A program made the position numbers and the translations under genes. Positions 22,140 through 33,780 of a stretch of DNA of 64,000 nucleotides are shown here, piece after piece. Every line of letters begins with the position of its first letter. Position 1 is the stretch's first letter. Under the pieces are notes generated by a model that made no database searches, was not told where the DNA came from, and was given only the letters and a program-made list of their open reading frames with translations. Source of the DNA: Heterohyrax brucei (taxonomy: Eukaryota > Chordata > Mammalia > Hyracoidea > Procaviidae). The stretch spans positions 92,976,001 through 93,040,000 of the forward strand of contig CM053148.1 of the NCBI GenBank assembly GCA_028571685.1. Direction: 5' to 3'.

Positions 22140-22753
22140 GTTGTTACCAGACACAGACTGGGGTTTGTGGCTACCTGCCACCCAATAAGCCAATCGTAGA
22201 GAGGTTTGGATGAATGCTCAAAGTTGTTGTTTTTTTTTTTTTCTGTGCCACCAGCAGCACAGAGAACAGACAGCATTTTCACTCTCCGAGCCTGTCTGAA
22301 ATTGTCAAGCAAGGTCAGGATATTTTAAGGGGATGCTACTTGGAGTGCCAGCACAGGGGGTAGGGGTTAGGAGAACAATGAGAGCAGTTTGGGAGTGGTG
22401 CCCATTCCATAGTAGCCCTCAGACTTGATATACAACCAAACTGAAGTCCAGGAAACTCTCAGTTGTCACTAGAGGCAGGGGGTCTTTGGACAGGTGCCTG
22501 GTGTCTCCACTCAGCTTTCTACTTGTTTCGATATCCCTAAAAATCTGTCAGAAGAAGGTGTAGAGGTGTTACCTCAGTGGCTCCTGCCAGCTAATGTGGG
22601 ACATCTTGTCTGAACCAGGTAAGGGGAGCCAGGAATTTTAAGAAAAGAAAAAACAAGCAAAAAATGTTGTATAAAACAGGAGAAGAATTACCCCTGACTG
22701 TCTATTTTAATTTCTCCTTTGAAATCAGGGAACTGAAGGCCCCCACTCTTCTT
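22140..22753. mobile_element. 614-bp unclassified insertion in the RTE
   Basis: Separates two contiguous halves of an RTE copy and is flanked by the 7-bp direct repeat taagact (22133-22139 and 22754-22760). It contains a T15 run near 22228, CCAAT-like ccaataagccaatcg near 22182, and a TATA-like gtataaaac near 22669. An LTR is possible, but I see no clear TG...CA ends and cannot name the family. Confidence 0.6.
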
Positions 22754-22760
22754 TAAGACT

Positions 22761-23009
22761 TCACTGGACATACTTTGTGTATGTTATCTAGAGGCACTAG
22801 GCCTTGGAGAAGGACATCGTGCTGGCAAAGTAGAGGGTCAGCCAAATGAAGTAGACTGTCAACAAGGTACATTGACCCAGCAGCTGCAAAAATGAGCTCA
22901 AGCATAGCATTGACTTTGAGACTGGCACAAGACCAGGAACTGTTTGGTTCTGCTGCACACCAGGTCATATGAGTCACAGTCAACTCAAGGGCACCTAACA
23001 ACAACAAAG
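22761..23009 (+). repeat. RTE LINE, 3' part
   Basis: Continues from ggacatactttgtgtatgtt through ggagaaggacatcgtgctgg to the terminus caagggcacctaacaacaac. Complete 3' end. Confidence 0.85.
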
Positions 23010-23339
23010 GTACCATTTAGTTGAAAGGGTTTTGCTATATGTTTTATCATATATTTTTCCTTTGATTCAAAATTGTGTCTTTTTTCTTTTTATCAGTACC
23101 ATTTCTGATCTATCAAGAGATCACGACATAAAGATGCAGACTAAGCCACTGGGTGATTTTCTCATTTACTTTGAGGACTAAACTGAAACTTGAAAGCCTG
23201 TAGGTTTCTTGTTCTGACAGATGCAAGCTTTTGAGGATTATGTAGGAACATAAAAGGTAACACTTCTAATTGCCTGTAAAACATTGCCCAAGCCCGAGTT
23301 TCCAGAGAAACAAATCCAGTACAGGTATAAATATATATA

Positions 23340-23512
23340 GAAAACCAACCAAAAAATGAAACCCATTGCCAGTGAGTCAATTCTGACTAACAGTGACCCT
23401 GTAGAACAGAATAGAACTGCTACATGGGGTTTCCAAGGAGTGCCTGGTAGGTTCAAACGGCCAAACTTCTGGTTAGCAGCTGCAGCTTTTAACCACCATG
23501 TCATCAGAATTT
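23340..23512 (-). repeat. AfroSINE
   Basis: aaaccaaccaaaaaatgaaacccattgcc-type tail through ctgctacatggggtttccaa to accaccatgtcatcag. Nested in the unclassified repeat. Confidence 0.85.
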
Positions 23513-23525
23513 GCAAGCGTACAAA

Positions 23526-23693
23526 CCAAAAAAAACAAACACGCTATTGTCAAACTGATTCTGAATCATAGCAACTATATAGGGCAGAGTAGAACTGCTC
23601 CACAGAGTTTCCAAGGAGTGCCTGGTAATTCAAACTGCCTACCTTTTGATTAACAGATGCAGCACTTAATCACTATGTCACCAGGGTTTTCTT
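23526..23693 (-). repeat. AfroSINE
   Basis: Second, adjacent copy: aaaacaaacacgctattgtc through cagagtagaactgctccaca to tcaccagggttttc. Confidence 0.85.
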
Positions 23694-24093
23694 CCAAGTA
23701 TACAGAGAGATTTACATCAAGGCAATGGCTCACATGGTTAGGGAGGCTGCAATGTCTGAAGTCCATAGGTCAAGCCGGAGGTTTCTCCAACTAGCTTATG
23801 TCCCAAGAAATGGAGGTCAGATGAACAGGCATCAGTTACAGGAGCCAATGGGAGCAGAAGCCAGAGAGTCTTGCCAGAAAGTTCACCTCTGTTGGATGCA
23901 GGTCACATCCCCAAGGAAACACCCCTTCATTTGGTAGGCTGCTCACAATAGATCTCATTATGGAGGTGGTCACATTATATCAGATCTCACTGGGGAGGTG
24001 ATTACATCATTAAAAAGCTGCCAAACTACGTCATAAGGGCCAAACGGCTGGTGATCATGAGCCAGTCAAGTTTCATACAACTTTAACCATCAC

Positions 24094-25284
24094 AAATATC
24101 CTTATATATGTTCACCACTAAATAGAAAACACCAGTACAAATCAAGCCAGCAGTATCTTCTTGCAGACTCACCTAAGCAAGCATGCCTACCAGAAACTAC
24201 CATGCCTGTTAAAAATACATGGAAACGCAAGAACAAAATGGAATGGAAACCTGGAGACTAACATAAGGTATTCTAGGAATCCAAGTGGTAGCTGAACAAA
24301 TATTGAAAAGAGAAGTTAACTTCTGGCTTGGGTGCGGTTCAGGGTTCTGCTCTTGACCCCAGAACACAGTAATGCTAGAGAGCTGAGGACAACGGCGTCT
24401 GTGATAGAAAATGAACTTGGCTAAAATATGCAGAGGCATTTTCTTTGCAGAAATGAGGGAAAATCTTCCTTTGATGACTCCCATGTATTGTATATATTGA
24501 AAACTTTTATATTAAGTATTAATGTTAACGTTGTGAGGATGAACAAATTTGGGATATGAGAATTTATGCCATTTGCAGCTATTGATGCTGCAGGTTATGT
24601 TTTTAACATTTGGACAGAGTCATGTGGTTTCCATCTCGAGTCACATTAATAAATTCTTTGAGACTATAAACATTTCACATCAACACTTACCTAATCAAAA
24701 TGGAACACACAGGAGCAGAAGAATGTTCCTGACACTGCGGGTTAGCAGAACTTCGAGCAGTGACCATTTTCACTTTTTTATGCCTGAAGAAACGGCTCAA
24801 AGTCATTGACCCAGGTATCTCAGAAGTTGCTTATTGTTTTGTTTTGTGATCAGAAACTTAGAATCAGATGATGTATGAATTTATTTATTTATTTTTTCGT
24901 TTCTCATGCTAATAAATCAAGAGTACTTCCAATCTGTTATAGTATGCATTCAGTTTTGGAATTTAAAAGTAGTACTTCTTTTATAATTGCCTCATTTTGT
25001 CCTGCTGTCTCCGCTAACCTATGCAGATTTTTTGGGTTTTGTGTGTGGCACATTGAGTCTCTTAATTTTTTTTATCTTATTTTTATCTTTCTGCCTCATT
25101 TTCTTATTTTCATAGAGATGTCAGCAATTTTACCCTCCAGCTTTTCTATTATTTTCAGCTGTCCTGTTTTAAATTACCACTGATTGCTCATGTTATAGCC
25201 TTTAACTCCTTCATGGAAATGAACCTACCACAAAGGACAGAACCCACACAAACCAGAACACACACAGACAAATCAGGGAAGGGT
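24094..25284. other. no recognised gene; possible old L1 piece near 24870-25180
   Basis: Mostly unrecognised. Near 24870-25180 a T-rich stretch with ccctccagcttttctatt resembles minus-strand old L1 sequence, but too weakly for a separate call. The 102-codon frame there is Phe/Ser/Leu-rich and not credible. Confidence 0.3.
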
Positions 25285-25355
25285 CTGTGTCCCCATGCCC
25301 TTTCTTTTGGCACCGGGCAAACTTTCTCCAGCTCAGAATCACAGTTTCTGAATGA
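25285..25355 (+). repeat. direct repeat, copy A
   Basis: gggcaaactttctccagctc and flanks match 26029-26098 at most positions. Function and family unknown. Confidence 0.6.
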
Positions 25356-25689
25356 GATCTGAAAACTACCTTAGACAATGAGTCCTATTTAGGTTATGAA
25401 GCATTTCAATCTTATATCCATCTCAATTTTATATATATGGCTTTCCCCAGAGAACCATGACTTATTTTATGAAAAGCAATATTAAGCTAGAGGCATGCTG
25501 CTAATCACATTCCATACATGAGGACTGTCCTCCCAGACAAAATTATCACTCTTGACCAAAAAGTCCGGTTATCAACATGTTTACAAGGTGATTAGGCTCA
25601 GTCACTTGTCTTTTTTAGACTGATAGTCATTAACTTTCTAGCACTAGTCGAGACCATGTCTTTGGAATGAATTCAGTCATTCATTGGTC

Positions 25690-25980
25690 TTTCTTTTCTG
25701 TTACCCAGCTGTCACATGCCTATAAGGTGACTGAAAGTGCCATGGCTGGGGTCAAGTGTATCTTAGATCTCAAGGTATCATGTCTGCTTTTCAACACTGT
25801 AAAGAGAGATTTTTTGTAGCTGATTTGCCCAATACAATACATTGCCTGATTTCTTGATTGCTGCTTCCAAGCATAATGAAATCCTTGGCAACTTCAATAT
25901 TTTCTCCATTTGTCATGATATATCTTCTTGGTCCACTTGTGAGGATTTTTATTTCCTTTATAGTAAGGTGTAATCCTTGC
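25690..25980 (-). repeat. RTE LINE internal fragment
   Basis: The reverse complement contains the RTE order attacaccttactataaagg, aaaatattgaagttgccaag, gatttcattatgcttgg, and tattgggcaaatc. Neither the 5' nor the 3' end is present. Confidence 0.8.
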
Positions 25981-26028
25981 TGAGTGTTGGTATAGAGGGT
26001 ATATGGGGTGGCTACATTCTATCTGGTC

Positions 26029-26098
26029 CATGTCCCTCTGTCCTTTCTTTCAGCACCAGGCAAACTTTCTTCAGCCCAGGATCACAATTTCTGAATGA
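26029..26098 (+). repeat. direct repeat, copy B
   Basis: aggcaaactttcttcagccc and flanks, paired with copy A 744 bp upstream. The RTE fragment lies between them. Confidence 0.6.
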
Positions 26099-26831
26099 AT
26101 TTCTAAATGAGTAGATTTCACTGGTGACGTACCCCAATCTCAGTTATCTGTCAATTTTTGTTTTCACTCATGCTAAATCTACCATTTGTTACCTGGATCT
26201 GTGACACTGAATATGACCATGGTTGGACCATGGGCATCCTACAAGCATCAGGAGAAGTTACATTAAAAAAAAAAAAAATCATTGTGTAAAAGTCTATCCC
26301 TATTTTGAGGCAAATCTAGTGGCGTAGTGGCAGTAAACTCTTCTTCTTCATGAAACCTGATAAAAATTAAATAATAGGAAATAAAAGCCTGAAATGTCTA
26401 CAATTCACTAAATGTGAAATAAATAACAACACAGAATTAGTGCAAATAAGAGATACCAGTTTTCACCTTCTAAATCAAAGGAGTAATACATGACAAAGTA
26501 AAATATAATGACTAAATAGGTCTATTATTAACTCTGCATTTTTATTTGGACTCTTGAAATATAATATTCTTTTTATAGCAAAGCTTAAAAAACAAAACAA
26601 AGCAAGTAAGACTATGTTTTTCACTTGATTCTTCTCACACTCCATCTATTATATTTACTTCTGTTATTGTGAGGTTTCAAGAATCTAATAATAGTAATGC
26701 ACAACAAACAGAAAGTTCATCTTGTGAATCGGATAGACATCTGTCATTCATGGTGAGATTGTCTGTAAATATCAATAAAAAGTATTTCAACAAGCATTTG
26801 ATTCTCAGGGCAATTATAAAGACTTAACCCT
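26099..26831. other. no recognised gene or repeat
   Basis: AT-rich. A run of A near 26265-26277. Confidence 0.35.
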
Positions 26832-26988
26832 CCACCCAAAGAAACCAGTGCAATGTAGCTGATTCCAGCTCATAGTGACTCTATAGCAGAGAGTAGAACT
26901 ATCCTATAAGGTGTCTGGCGGATTTGAACTGCCAACCTTTTGGTTAGCAGTTGTAGCATTCAACCACTATACCACCAGGGCTTCCAAA
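26832..26988 (-). repeat. AfroSINE
   Basis: Complete copy from gaaaccagtgcaatgtagct to accaccagggcttcc, with the canonical aaccttttggttagcagttg block. Confidence 0.9.
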
Positions 26989-27727
26989 GGCGTAACAGAA
27001 GACTTAAGTTTCCCACATCAAAATGCAAGTTCTTAATCTCCGAGGGTAGATTTGCATTGTAATGTAACTTCAGACTAAGTCAACCTTATCACAGTCTAAT
27101 GTATCACTTTAAATAACTTAGGTCTCACAGTCTCAGAGTGTCATTGGCATAACCTGACCCAAACTGATTTTGCTACAGATCCTCTATTGAAGGTTAATAG
27201 ACAGGATGGGTTCACCGCAGTCATTCTGAGACTAGATTGATGGATGTCCCACACTGTCCTCTGTCACCATGATCACCATGCAGGAGGACGTGAGTATGAT
27301 CAATAAGTAATTGAGTGTTAATGTTCCAGTATGGTAGTGACAGCCAACATTTCACTCATTCCATCTTTCAAAGCAAGTTTTAAGGCAATGTATATACTTA
27401 AAAAGGGAGAGCGAGCTTATCAGTAGAAAGGTATCTGTGCCTCAAATGAAAGAAAGTTGACATAGATTCAAAGAAAGAGTGATGCAGGTTCTTATAAATT
27501 CATTAAAGAGTGGGTCAAAAAAGATTTTCCTGAAGAAGCACTGTCTTTATCCAAACAGTGTTTTAAGAGAGCTTCAGAGGGGGGAAAATAATCATATGAA
27601 AAAGTTAGAAAGTAAATGGAACTAAGACGCATTTGAAGGATAAAAAGTTGGGGGTGGGGGCAGGAGGCGGAGACAGCTTGATATGGCCACGGACTGGGAG
27701 TGAGGGAGAGTGGAATACAAGGACCAC
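26989..27727. other. no recognised gene or repeat
   Basis: Includes a short G-rich stretch near 27648-27675. Nothing else recognised. Confidence 0.35.
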
Positions 27728-27746
27728 ATTATTCGGGACATGGTGG

Positions 27747-27886
27747 TATAGTGGTTAAGTGCCACTTCTGCTAACCAAAAGGTCAGCAGTTCAAATCCAC
27801 CAGGTACTCCTTGGAAATTCTATGGAGCAGTTCTACTCTGTCCCATTGGGTCACTATGAGTCAGAATCAACTTTATAGCAGTGGGT
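27747..27886 (+). repeat. AfroSINE with 19-bp target-site duplication
   Basis: Flanked by attattcgggacatggtgg (27728-27746) and the same sequence with one mismatch (27887-27905). The head tatagtggttaagtgcc is fused to the duplication, and the tail ends at gcagtgggt. Confidence 0.92.
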
Positions 27887-28271
27887 ATTATTCAGGACAT
27901 GGTGGAGTGATTAAAGAATTTTGTATTTATGCATATAAAAATCAGTGGAAAACTACTGGACAATATTAACAAATATGAGACCTGATCAAAATTATGTTAG
28001 TTCAAATCACCAGTCTAGCTCTTCTGGAGGAAAGAATTGGAGGGAACAAAAGAAGAAAGTCATTGAAGCAGTTCAAGGCAAACACAAGGGTAGCTTATGG
28101 TAAAGAGGAAACCGTAAAAAAGAAAAGTATGGGCTTCGAAAGCAGTATGCAGCAACATCACAGGCACTACTTGATGAATCATATTTTGTTTTAAGGAAGA
28201 GATAGGGCTCAAGAATGATTCACAAGTTTCTGCAATTGATGAAGTTGCTACAACTGAGTGGGAACATCTTT

Positions 28272-28427
28272 CTTTGGAAACCTTGGTGGCATAGTGGTCA
28301 CTTGCTGTGACCGACAAGAAGCTCAGCAGTTCAAATTCAGCAGGTGCTCCTTGGAAACGCTATTGGTTAGTTTTACTCTGTCTTGCAAGGTCCCTTTGAG
28401 CTACAATCAACTCAACAGTAACAAGTT
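28272..28427 (+). repeat. AfroSINE
   Basis: Head ggaaaccttggtggcatagt, B-box-like cagttcaaattcagc, tail cagtaacaagttttctttt. Confidence 0.85.
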
Positions 28428-30807
28428 TTCTTTTGTTGTAATTTAATAAGATAAAGAAAACAGTCAAGCAAATCCAAGTTCGTTCTCTGGAACTGTCAAG
28501 TTCACTTATGCTAAGCTGAAATCTGTTGAAATGTAAACACTAATCAGGTAAGAGGAAACTCAACTAGAAATGTATGTTAGATGATGTGTAAGTGTACAGT
28601 AAGATGAGTGTTTTAGAAAAAAAGAAAACAAAGTAAGAATTCTTAAGTAAACATGCATAAGACTCTCATTTACTGAGTGTGGCAGAGGAGGGAGACAGAG
28701 GTTTCAAGCGGTCTCACAAATTCCTGCCATAAACTCTTGGGTGGATGGAACATTCTTGTACTGAAGTGGAAAAACACTGCAAAAGAAGAACCATTTTGTG
28801 GTATGAATTTGTATGAATGTCAAGAAGGAATGCCGCTAACATCGTGACTCTGTTTTGGGAGAACTACTAAAAAGTACCTGTGGCAACATGTGTTATGAGA
28901 AATTCTTCATTTTTTCTTAATTCTGTCTTTGCTGCAAATTTCATACAGGAGAGATGGAAAGAAATGAAGAGAAAAAAATGTCACACTGTAGTCATACTGT
29001 TCTTTCTAGCATAAAGAAACTGCCAAAAGAAAATTCTTAGGATTAGCCCAAAATGGCTAAGGACAAATGATTTAAGGCAAAATAGTACAGTTTATACATA
29101 ATAAAAGATGTTATACACTAAAAGAGAAGAGGGGTCAAAAATTTCTATACATTCACTATAAGTTAAAGGAAAAATTTCCAGTAATCTCTGCATAATAATA
29201 TGCAACTGTTAAAAAGAATAAGATAATTCTATATACTTGTAGGAAAATACTATTTAAATGTTCCAGAACAAATGAAAATTTGAGCATATATAATAAACAC
29301 ACCTAATGTTCACAAAGAGCAGCTCCAGTGATTACATATGTGGCTTCCACTGGAAAAAACCAATCGCTATTCTAATAAGATGGAATCTTTAAAATTACGT
29401 TTCCTCCTTCATATTCACAATATTGAGCAGCACTGCTAAAATAATTCTGTGGCTAAAAAATGTGGAAACAAAATATCTTACCTATTAAAACTCTGCTGTA
29501 TTTTAAATTTGTGAATATCTGAAACTTTTAGCCATTAAATGTGGCTCTTTAACACATGACAGTTTTCTTTATGTATACAAATACACACGTAGCCTCTGAT
29601 TTACATGACTCTGATTTACTCTAAAGCAATATTCATAAGTGCAGTGCTGCTAGACACTTAACAGTAGATCTCCCTGAGTAATATGCCCCAGACTGAACTT
29701 AAAAACAGAAATTAATATTGAAGTAAAAATTACATTTGTATATGTCCTATGCCTGAGTAACTTTTTTATTAAAAGAGAACTTTTTTTTTTTCAGCTACCA
29801 CTTGAAATTTTGGAAATAAACGTATTTAAGATCTGTTTATAAAAATGTTTCTTCAATTTCTAAAGGTTAAAAAAGTGAAGACAAGCGTGAAACAAACTGC
29901 CTAGGTTCACCAAGTTTTCATATGTCTGGAAGTATAATATATAATATTTTCCTAACTCTGCAAATGAAATCATAGGTCTTCCTATTTTTAAACTGATGTT
30001 CAGAGAAAGATTATCTTACAAATCTAGGGCAAACCCAACTTTTGTAAGTCTTTTCCTCTATAAAACTGGAATTTATTTATAGTGAGTTATCTTTAATTGG
30101 CCCACATCCTTGAATACATCAAAAAATTATGGCTTACTAATGAAGTCCAAGAATCAGTCATAAACACAGCTTGACACAGAGAAAAACATTTCTCAGAAAC
30201 CAGCTACTTAACTTGAGAAAAAGAAAACCCATCATACAATTTTTTTCTATGGTGCTTGCAAGGATTCATTCTCTTTAAAGGTCACGTGTCTGTAAACATG
30301 TTGGTTTCTGGTCAATATATTTCACTTTTGAAAGCAGGAAGGGTAGACATGGTACCTTGACTGAGTAGCCTACTGTAAGTCCCATCTGTGATGTGAATAT
30401 ATACTGATTGGTAAACAAAGATTGCAGAAGCTCTGCTAATTTTTCTCAATCAAGACCTGCTATTGAGACGGCATCCGCCCCTTATCATTCCAGCACTGTG
30501 TATTGATAGTCTAGTCAGAAATTCACATTAGATACTCAATTATAACTCTCATGGTGAAGCAAAATCTAGTAAGCTAATATCTAAAATATGAATGCCTTGA
30601 GATGCAAGGTTTTTGAGTCTTTTAGAAAATATATACTACTTTAAAGTATCAAAATTTTACCAATTCTCAACACCAAATGTAATTTGAGTGAGAATTATTT
30701 TCTATGACTACTTCTTTCAAAAATAATGACCAATTTAGTGTAACTCTAAAGTAATTTGATCCCCAACTATCCAGTCATGAAAAAAGCAGAAATGATCAAA
30801 ATAAATA
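28428..30807. other. 2.4 kb with no recognised gene or repeat
   Basis: One of the longest repeat-free stretches in the window. AT-rich. No splice-bounded open frame that I would call an exon. Confidence 0.4.
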
Positions 30808-30825
30808 GTAAGATCATTTTCTTTC

Positions 30826-31143
30826 TTTTTTAATTTTTTTTTATTTATTTATTGTGATTGAGTGAGCGCACAATCCAGTTTAAATCTGCATGCCCGCCTA
30901 TGTGCAGCTCCTACTGCTCTCCTTGCCCGGTGACAGCACACTCCTTTCAGTTCTACACAGGTTGTTTTGCCTTAACAACATCCTGTCCGTTCTTCTCCAC
31001 CCTCTCCACTCTCATCTAGTAAGAGGTCAGTAGGATGACATCCTACAGATGCATAGAGCCACAAAGCACACACACTATATGGTCACTCTGTGTTGCCGAG
31101 TCCAATTTATTCCTGTCCAAGGAGTTGACCTCAGTAATGATTT
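30826..31143 (-). mobile_element. 5'-truncated L1 (3' UTR only) with target-site duplication
   Basis: Starts with the poly-T, then cagtttaaatctgcatgccc and ctagtaagaggtcagtagg as in the L1 3' UTR at 8.7-9.0 kb. Flanked by taagatcattttct on both sides (about 30811-30824 and 31144-31158). Confidence 0.9.
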
Positions 31144-31315
31144 GTAAGATCATTTTCTAAAAATGTGTATTTATTTCATAGCCACTGGCTTCTCAGCTGG
31201 GGAAGAAAAATCTTGTAAGAGGTAACACTTCATCCAGGAAATGCATATCATACTTCAATTATTTTTATACAAGCAATCATGGACTCATGACTGATTAACT
31301 AGCTCTATTTCAGGG

Positions 31316-31476
31316 TGGGAACCAGTAGTGTTACAGAGGGTTAAGCACTGTTGTTGCTAACCCAAGTGTCAGCAGTTCAAATCCACCAGGTGCTCTTTGG
31401 AAACTCTATGGAGCAGTTCTACTTTGACCTACAGGGAGTAAGAACTGACTTGACAGCACTGGGTTTGGTTTTTGTT
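31316..31476 (+). repeat. AfroSINE with target-site duplication
   Basis: gggaaccagtagtgttacag to actgggtttggtttttgttt. The direct repeat tatttcagg flanks it at 31306-31314 and 31477-31485. Confidence 0.9.
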
Positions 31477-31651
31477 TATTTCAGGATGATTCAAACTATT
31501 ATAATTTCAACAAAGACAGGTTCATTAAACTTTTAACATGTTCTGTATATAAATAGCTGCTCATTCAATTATCAAAATAAAATAACAGCAACAAGCAAAC
31601 CAGGCATTTCTGATCCTTTCATCTTGCATTTTGTGATGATTAACAGCAACA

Positions 31652-31818
31652 GAAAAATCCAGACCCATTGCCTTCTACTTGGCTTCTACTCGTAGTGACG
31701 CCTTAGCACAGAGTAGAACTGCTCCATAGCATTTCTAAGGAGAGGCTGGTGGATTTAAACCGCTAACCTTTTGATTACAGGTCTGAGCTTTTAATCATTG
31801 TACTACTAGGTTTCCCTG
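31652..31818 (-). repeat. AfroSINE
   Basis: aaaaatccagacccattgcc through gtagaactgctccatagcat to tactactaggtttccc. Confidence 0.85.
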
Positions 31819-32195
31819 GTATGATCAAGAAGGGCACAAATTATGATCAACATCTAGCAACACATCAAAAAAAGAATAATAAATATGCCACACTTGCTTA
31901 ATTGGTTAAAATACTATGTAACATCTTTGAAGTATACCTTAAATCAAAATTCATCTCATTTATTGCCATCTTTTATCTCAAAATGGGCTGGAAATGAAAT
32001 GTAGTAAGTCCATGGGTTACAAGTGTTCTATTTAAAACTAGGAATTGTCCTTAAATGTCATGTAAATTCGTGCTATCTTTGAAGTGATTGAATCAACCCC
32101 AACTATCAACAAATTCTTATTCACAGTTACCTACCCTTGACATACATAATGCTTTTAAATGATTGCAAAGCCTTCTAGGCATTTTTTGGACTAAA
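31819..32195. other. no recognised gene or repeat
   Basis: Nothing recognised. Confidence 0.35.
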
Positions 32196-32386
32196 CCAAA
32201 GCTCCAAACACACTGTCGTTTTGTCCATTTTGACTCATGGTGAGCCCCAAAGAGCTCCCAAGGCTATCAATCACTATGCAAGTTGACTGTGACATCTTTT
32301 ACCCTCTCAGTAGCTATTGGTTTGTAATTATAGACATTTTAGTTCATAGTCAAGTACTTTAACCACTGGGCCACCACAGCTCCTCT
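32196..32386 (-). repeat. AfroSINE, long variant
   Basis: Tail cattttgactcatggtgagc, then the long-variant segment gttgactgtgacatctttta, then the head gggccaccacagctcc. Confidence 0.7.
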
Positions 32387-32397
32387 TTCTTACACTT

Positions 32398-32457
32398 AAC
32401 CAAAAGCCCACTACTTGTTGAGTTGATTCCAACTCATGGCAACCCTATATGCACCCC
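32398..32457 (-). repeat. AfroSINE 3'-tail fragment
   Basis: aaaagcccactacttgttga through cccaactcatggcaaccc-like sequence. Body missing. Confidence 0.65.
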
Positions 32458-32465
32458 TCCAAAAC

Positions 32466-32620
32466 AGCCTTCTGCCATCAGCTTGATTCTGATGCACAGT
32501 GATCCTATGGAACAGAGTACAATTGTTTCACAGTTTCCAAGGAGCACCCGGTGGATCTAAACTGCCAACCTTTTGGTTGGTAGATGTAGCACTTAACTAC
32601 TACAACACCATGGTTTCCTC
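32466..32620 (-). repeat. AfroSINE
   Basis: cttctgccatcagcttgatt to acaacaccatggtttcc. Third member of a head-to-tail minus-strand cluster. Confidence 0.85.
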
Positions 32621-33621
32621 TTACACCAAAGTAAGGCTAAATAGGAACCGCATGCACCTGTTCCAACTTACCTAGAAACTCAGACACACCTATGAACAAA
32701 TCTTGTTTACAACACTGAGATTGCCTGTGTTTTTTGTTTTGTTTTGCCTTTAAAAGAAGTAAATAGATAAATAAGTAGGTTTTAACATTTAGAGATCACT
32801 TGACATTTCCCCAACCTGTGAAACTGGGTTAAGTCTTAACCAAAATACATGTTTGATGTTTTTGTAAAGCTGTCTGCCAAATTGTCACACTTAAGTGAGA
32901 GAATCAGTTTTAGCATTTGAATTAATGCTGATCAATTCAAGCCCTAATTATTTAGGGCTTGAAATAAGAGGAAAATCTAAAGTTCATTTCAAGGATGAAA
33001 CTTATAAAAAAAAAAATCCATGTAAATTTTTTTCAACAATAATGCTACAAACATAAAGTTCAAATTATGCATCATGTTACTTATTTTCGTCATAATAGGT
33101 AAGATTTTTACCTAGAGATGAACCTATTGACACCAAGCACTTTGAACTCTTTGGTAAAATATGTAATTTTATGGAGTCAACAATATAATCTGATTCCAGG
33201 AAGTAAATCGTATGAGTTAAGAAAAAGAGGCGAGCTTTTTTGGAGCTGACCCTATCAAAACATTTAATAAAGTGTGCAGTGCACCTATGAGGTGGACACT
33301 CCATATGAAAGTTTTGTAAGCTTACATGGTCCTAGAACACTTTTCATGCCATCAGGACATTACAATAACATTATGTAGCTTTAGTTTTAATGAGAATAAT
33401 TTTAGTTAGTATGCCTGCTGTGTATGTGAACCATTTCTTCATTGTCTCCTCAATACCCCACAAGCATTCCAGACTCTACCACCCTATTCAAACATTTCTT
33501 CTTTCTTCTCTTGTTCTACCTATATTTACACTATTGCCCTACTTGAAGAAAACAGGCATACAGCCTGCATTTTAAAATATGATTTGCTTTTAAAATGTTT
33601 TCAGACGATCTTTAAAGTTTA
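32621..33621. other. no recognised gene or repeat
   Basis: AT-rich, apparently unique. A palindromic tattt agccctaattatttagggct (about 32938-32960) is present. Confidence 0.35.
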
Positions 33622-33780
33622 AAAGCCAAACTGACTGCCATCGAGTCAATTCCAGCTCACAGTGACCCTTTAGGACAGAGTATAATTGCCCCACAGAGTG
33701 TACCTGGTGGATTGTAACTGCTGAGCTTTTTGGTTAACAGCTGTAGCACTTAAGCACTCACAATGCCACCAACGTTGCCA
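33622..33780 (-). repeat. AfroSINE
   Basis: aagccaaactgactgccatc, then gtcaattccagctcacagtg, to caatgccaccaacgttgcc. Confidence 0.88.

Larger units (their letters stand above)
23275..24093 (+). repeat. unclassified interspersed repeat, copy 2 (with two nested AfroSINEs)
   Basis: A single older repeat appears to run from gagtttccagagaaacaaat (23297) through acagagagatttacatcaag (after the SINEs), gtctgaagtccataggtc and aggaaacaccccttcatt to ctttaaccatcac. Its end matches the repeat at 18890-19105. Family unknown to me. Confidence 0.5.

Noticed and set aside
32938-32960. Palindrome agccctaattatttagggct as a terminator-like hairpin
   Set aside because: Rho-independent terminators are not relevant in nuclear mammalian DNA, and isolated short palindromes are common in AT-rich sequence.
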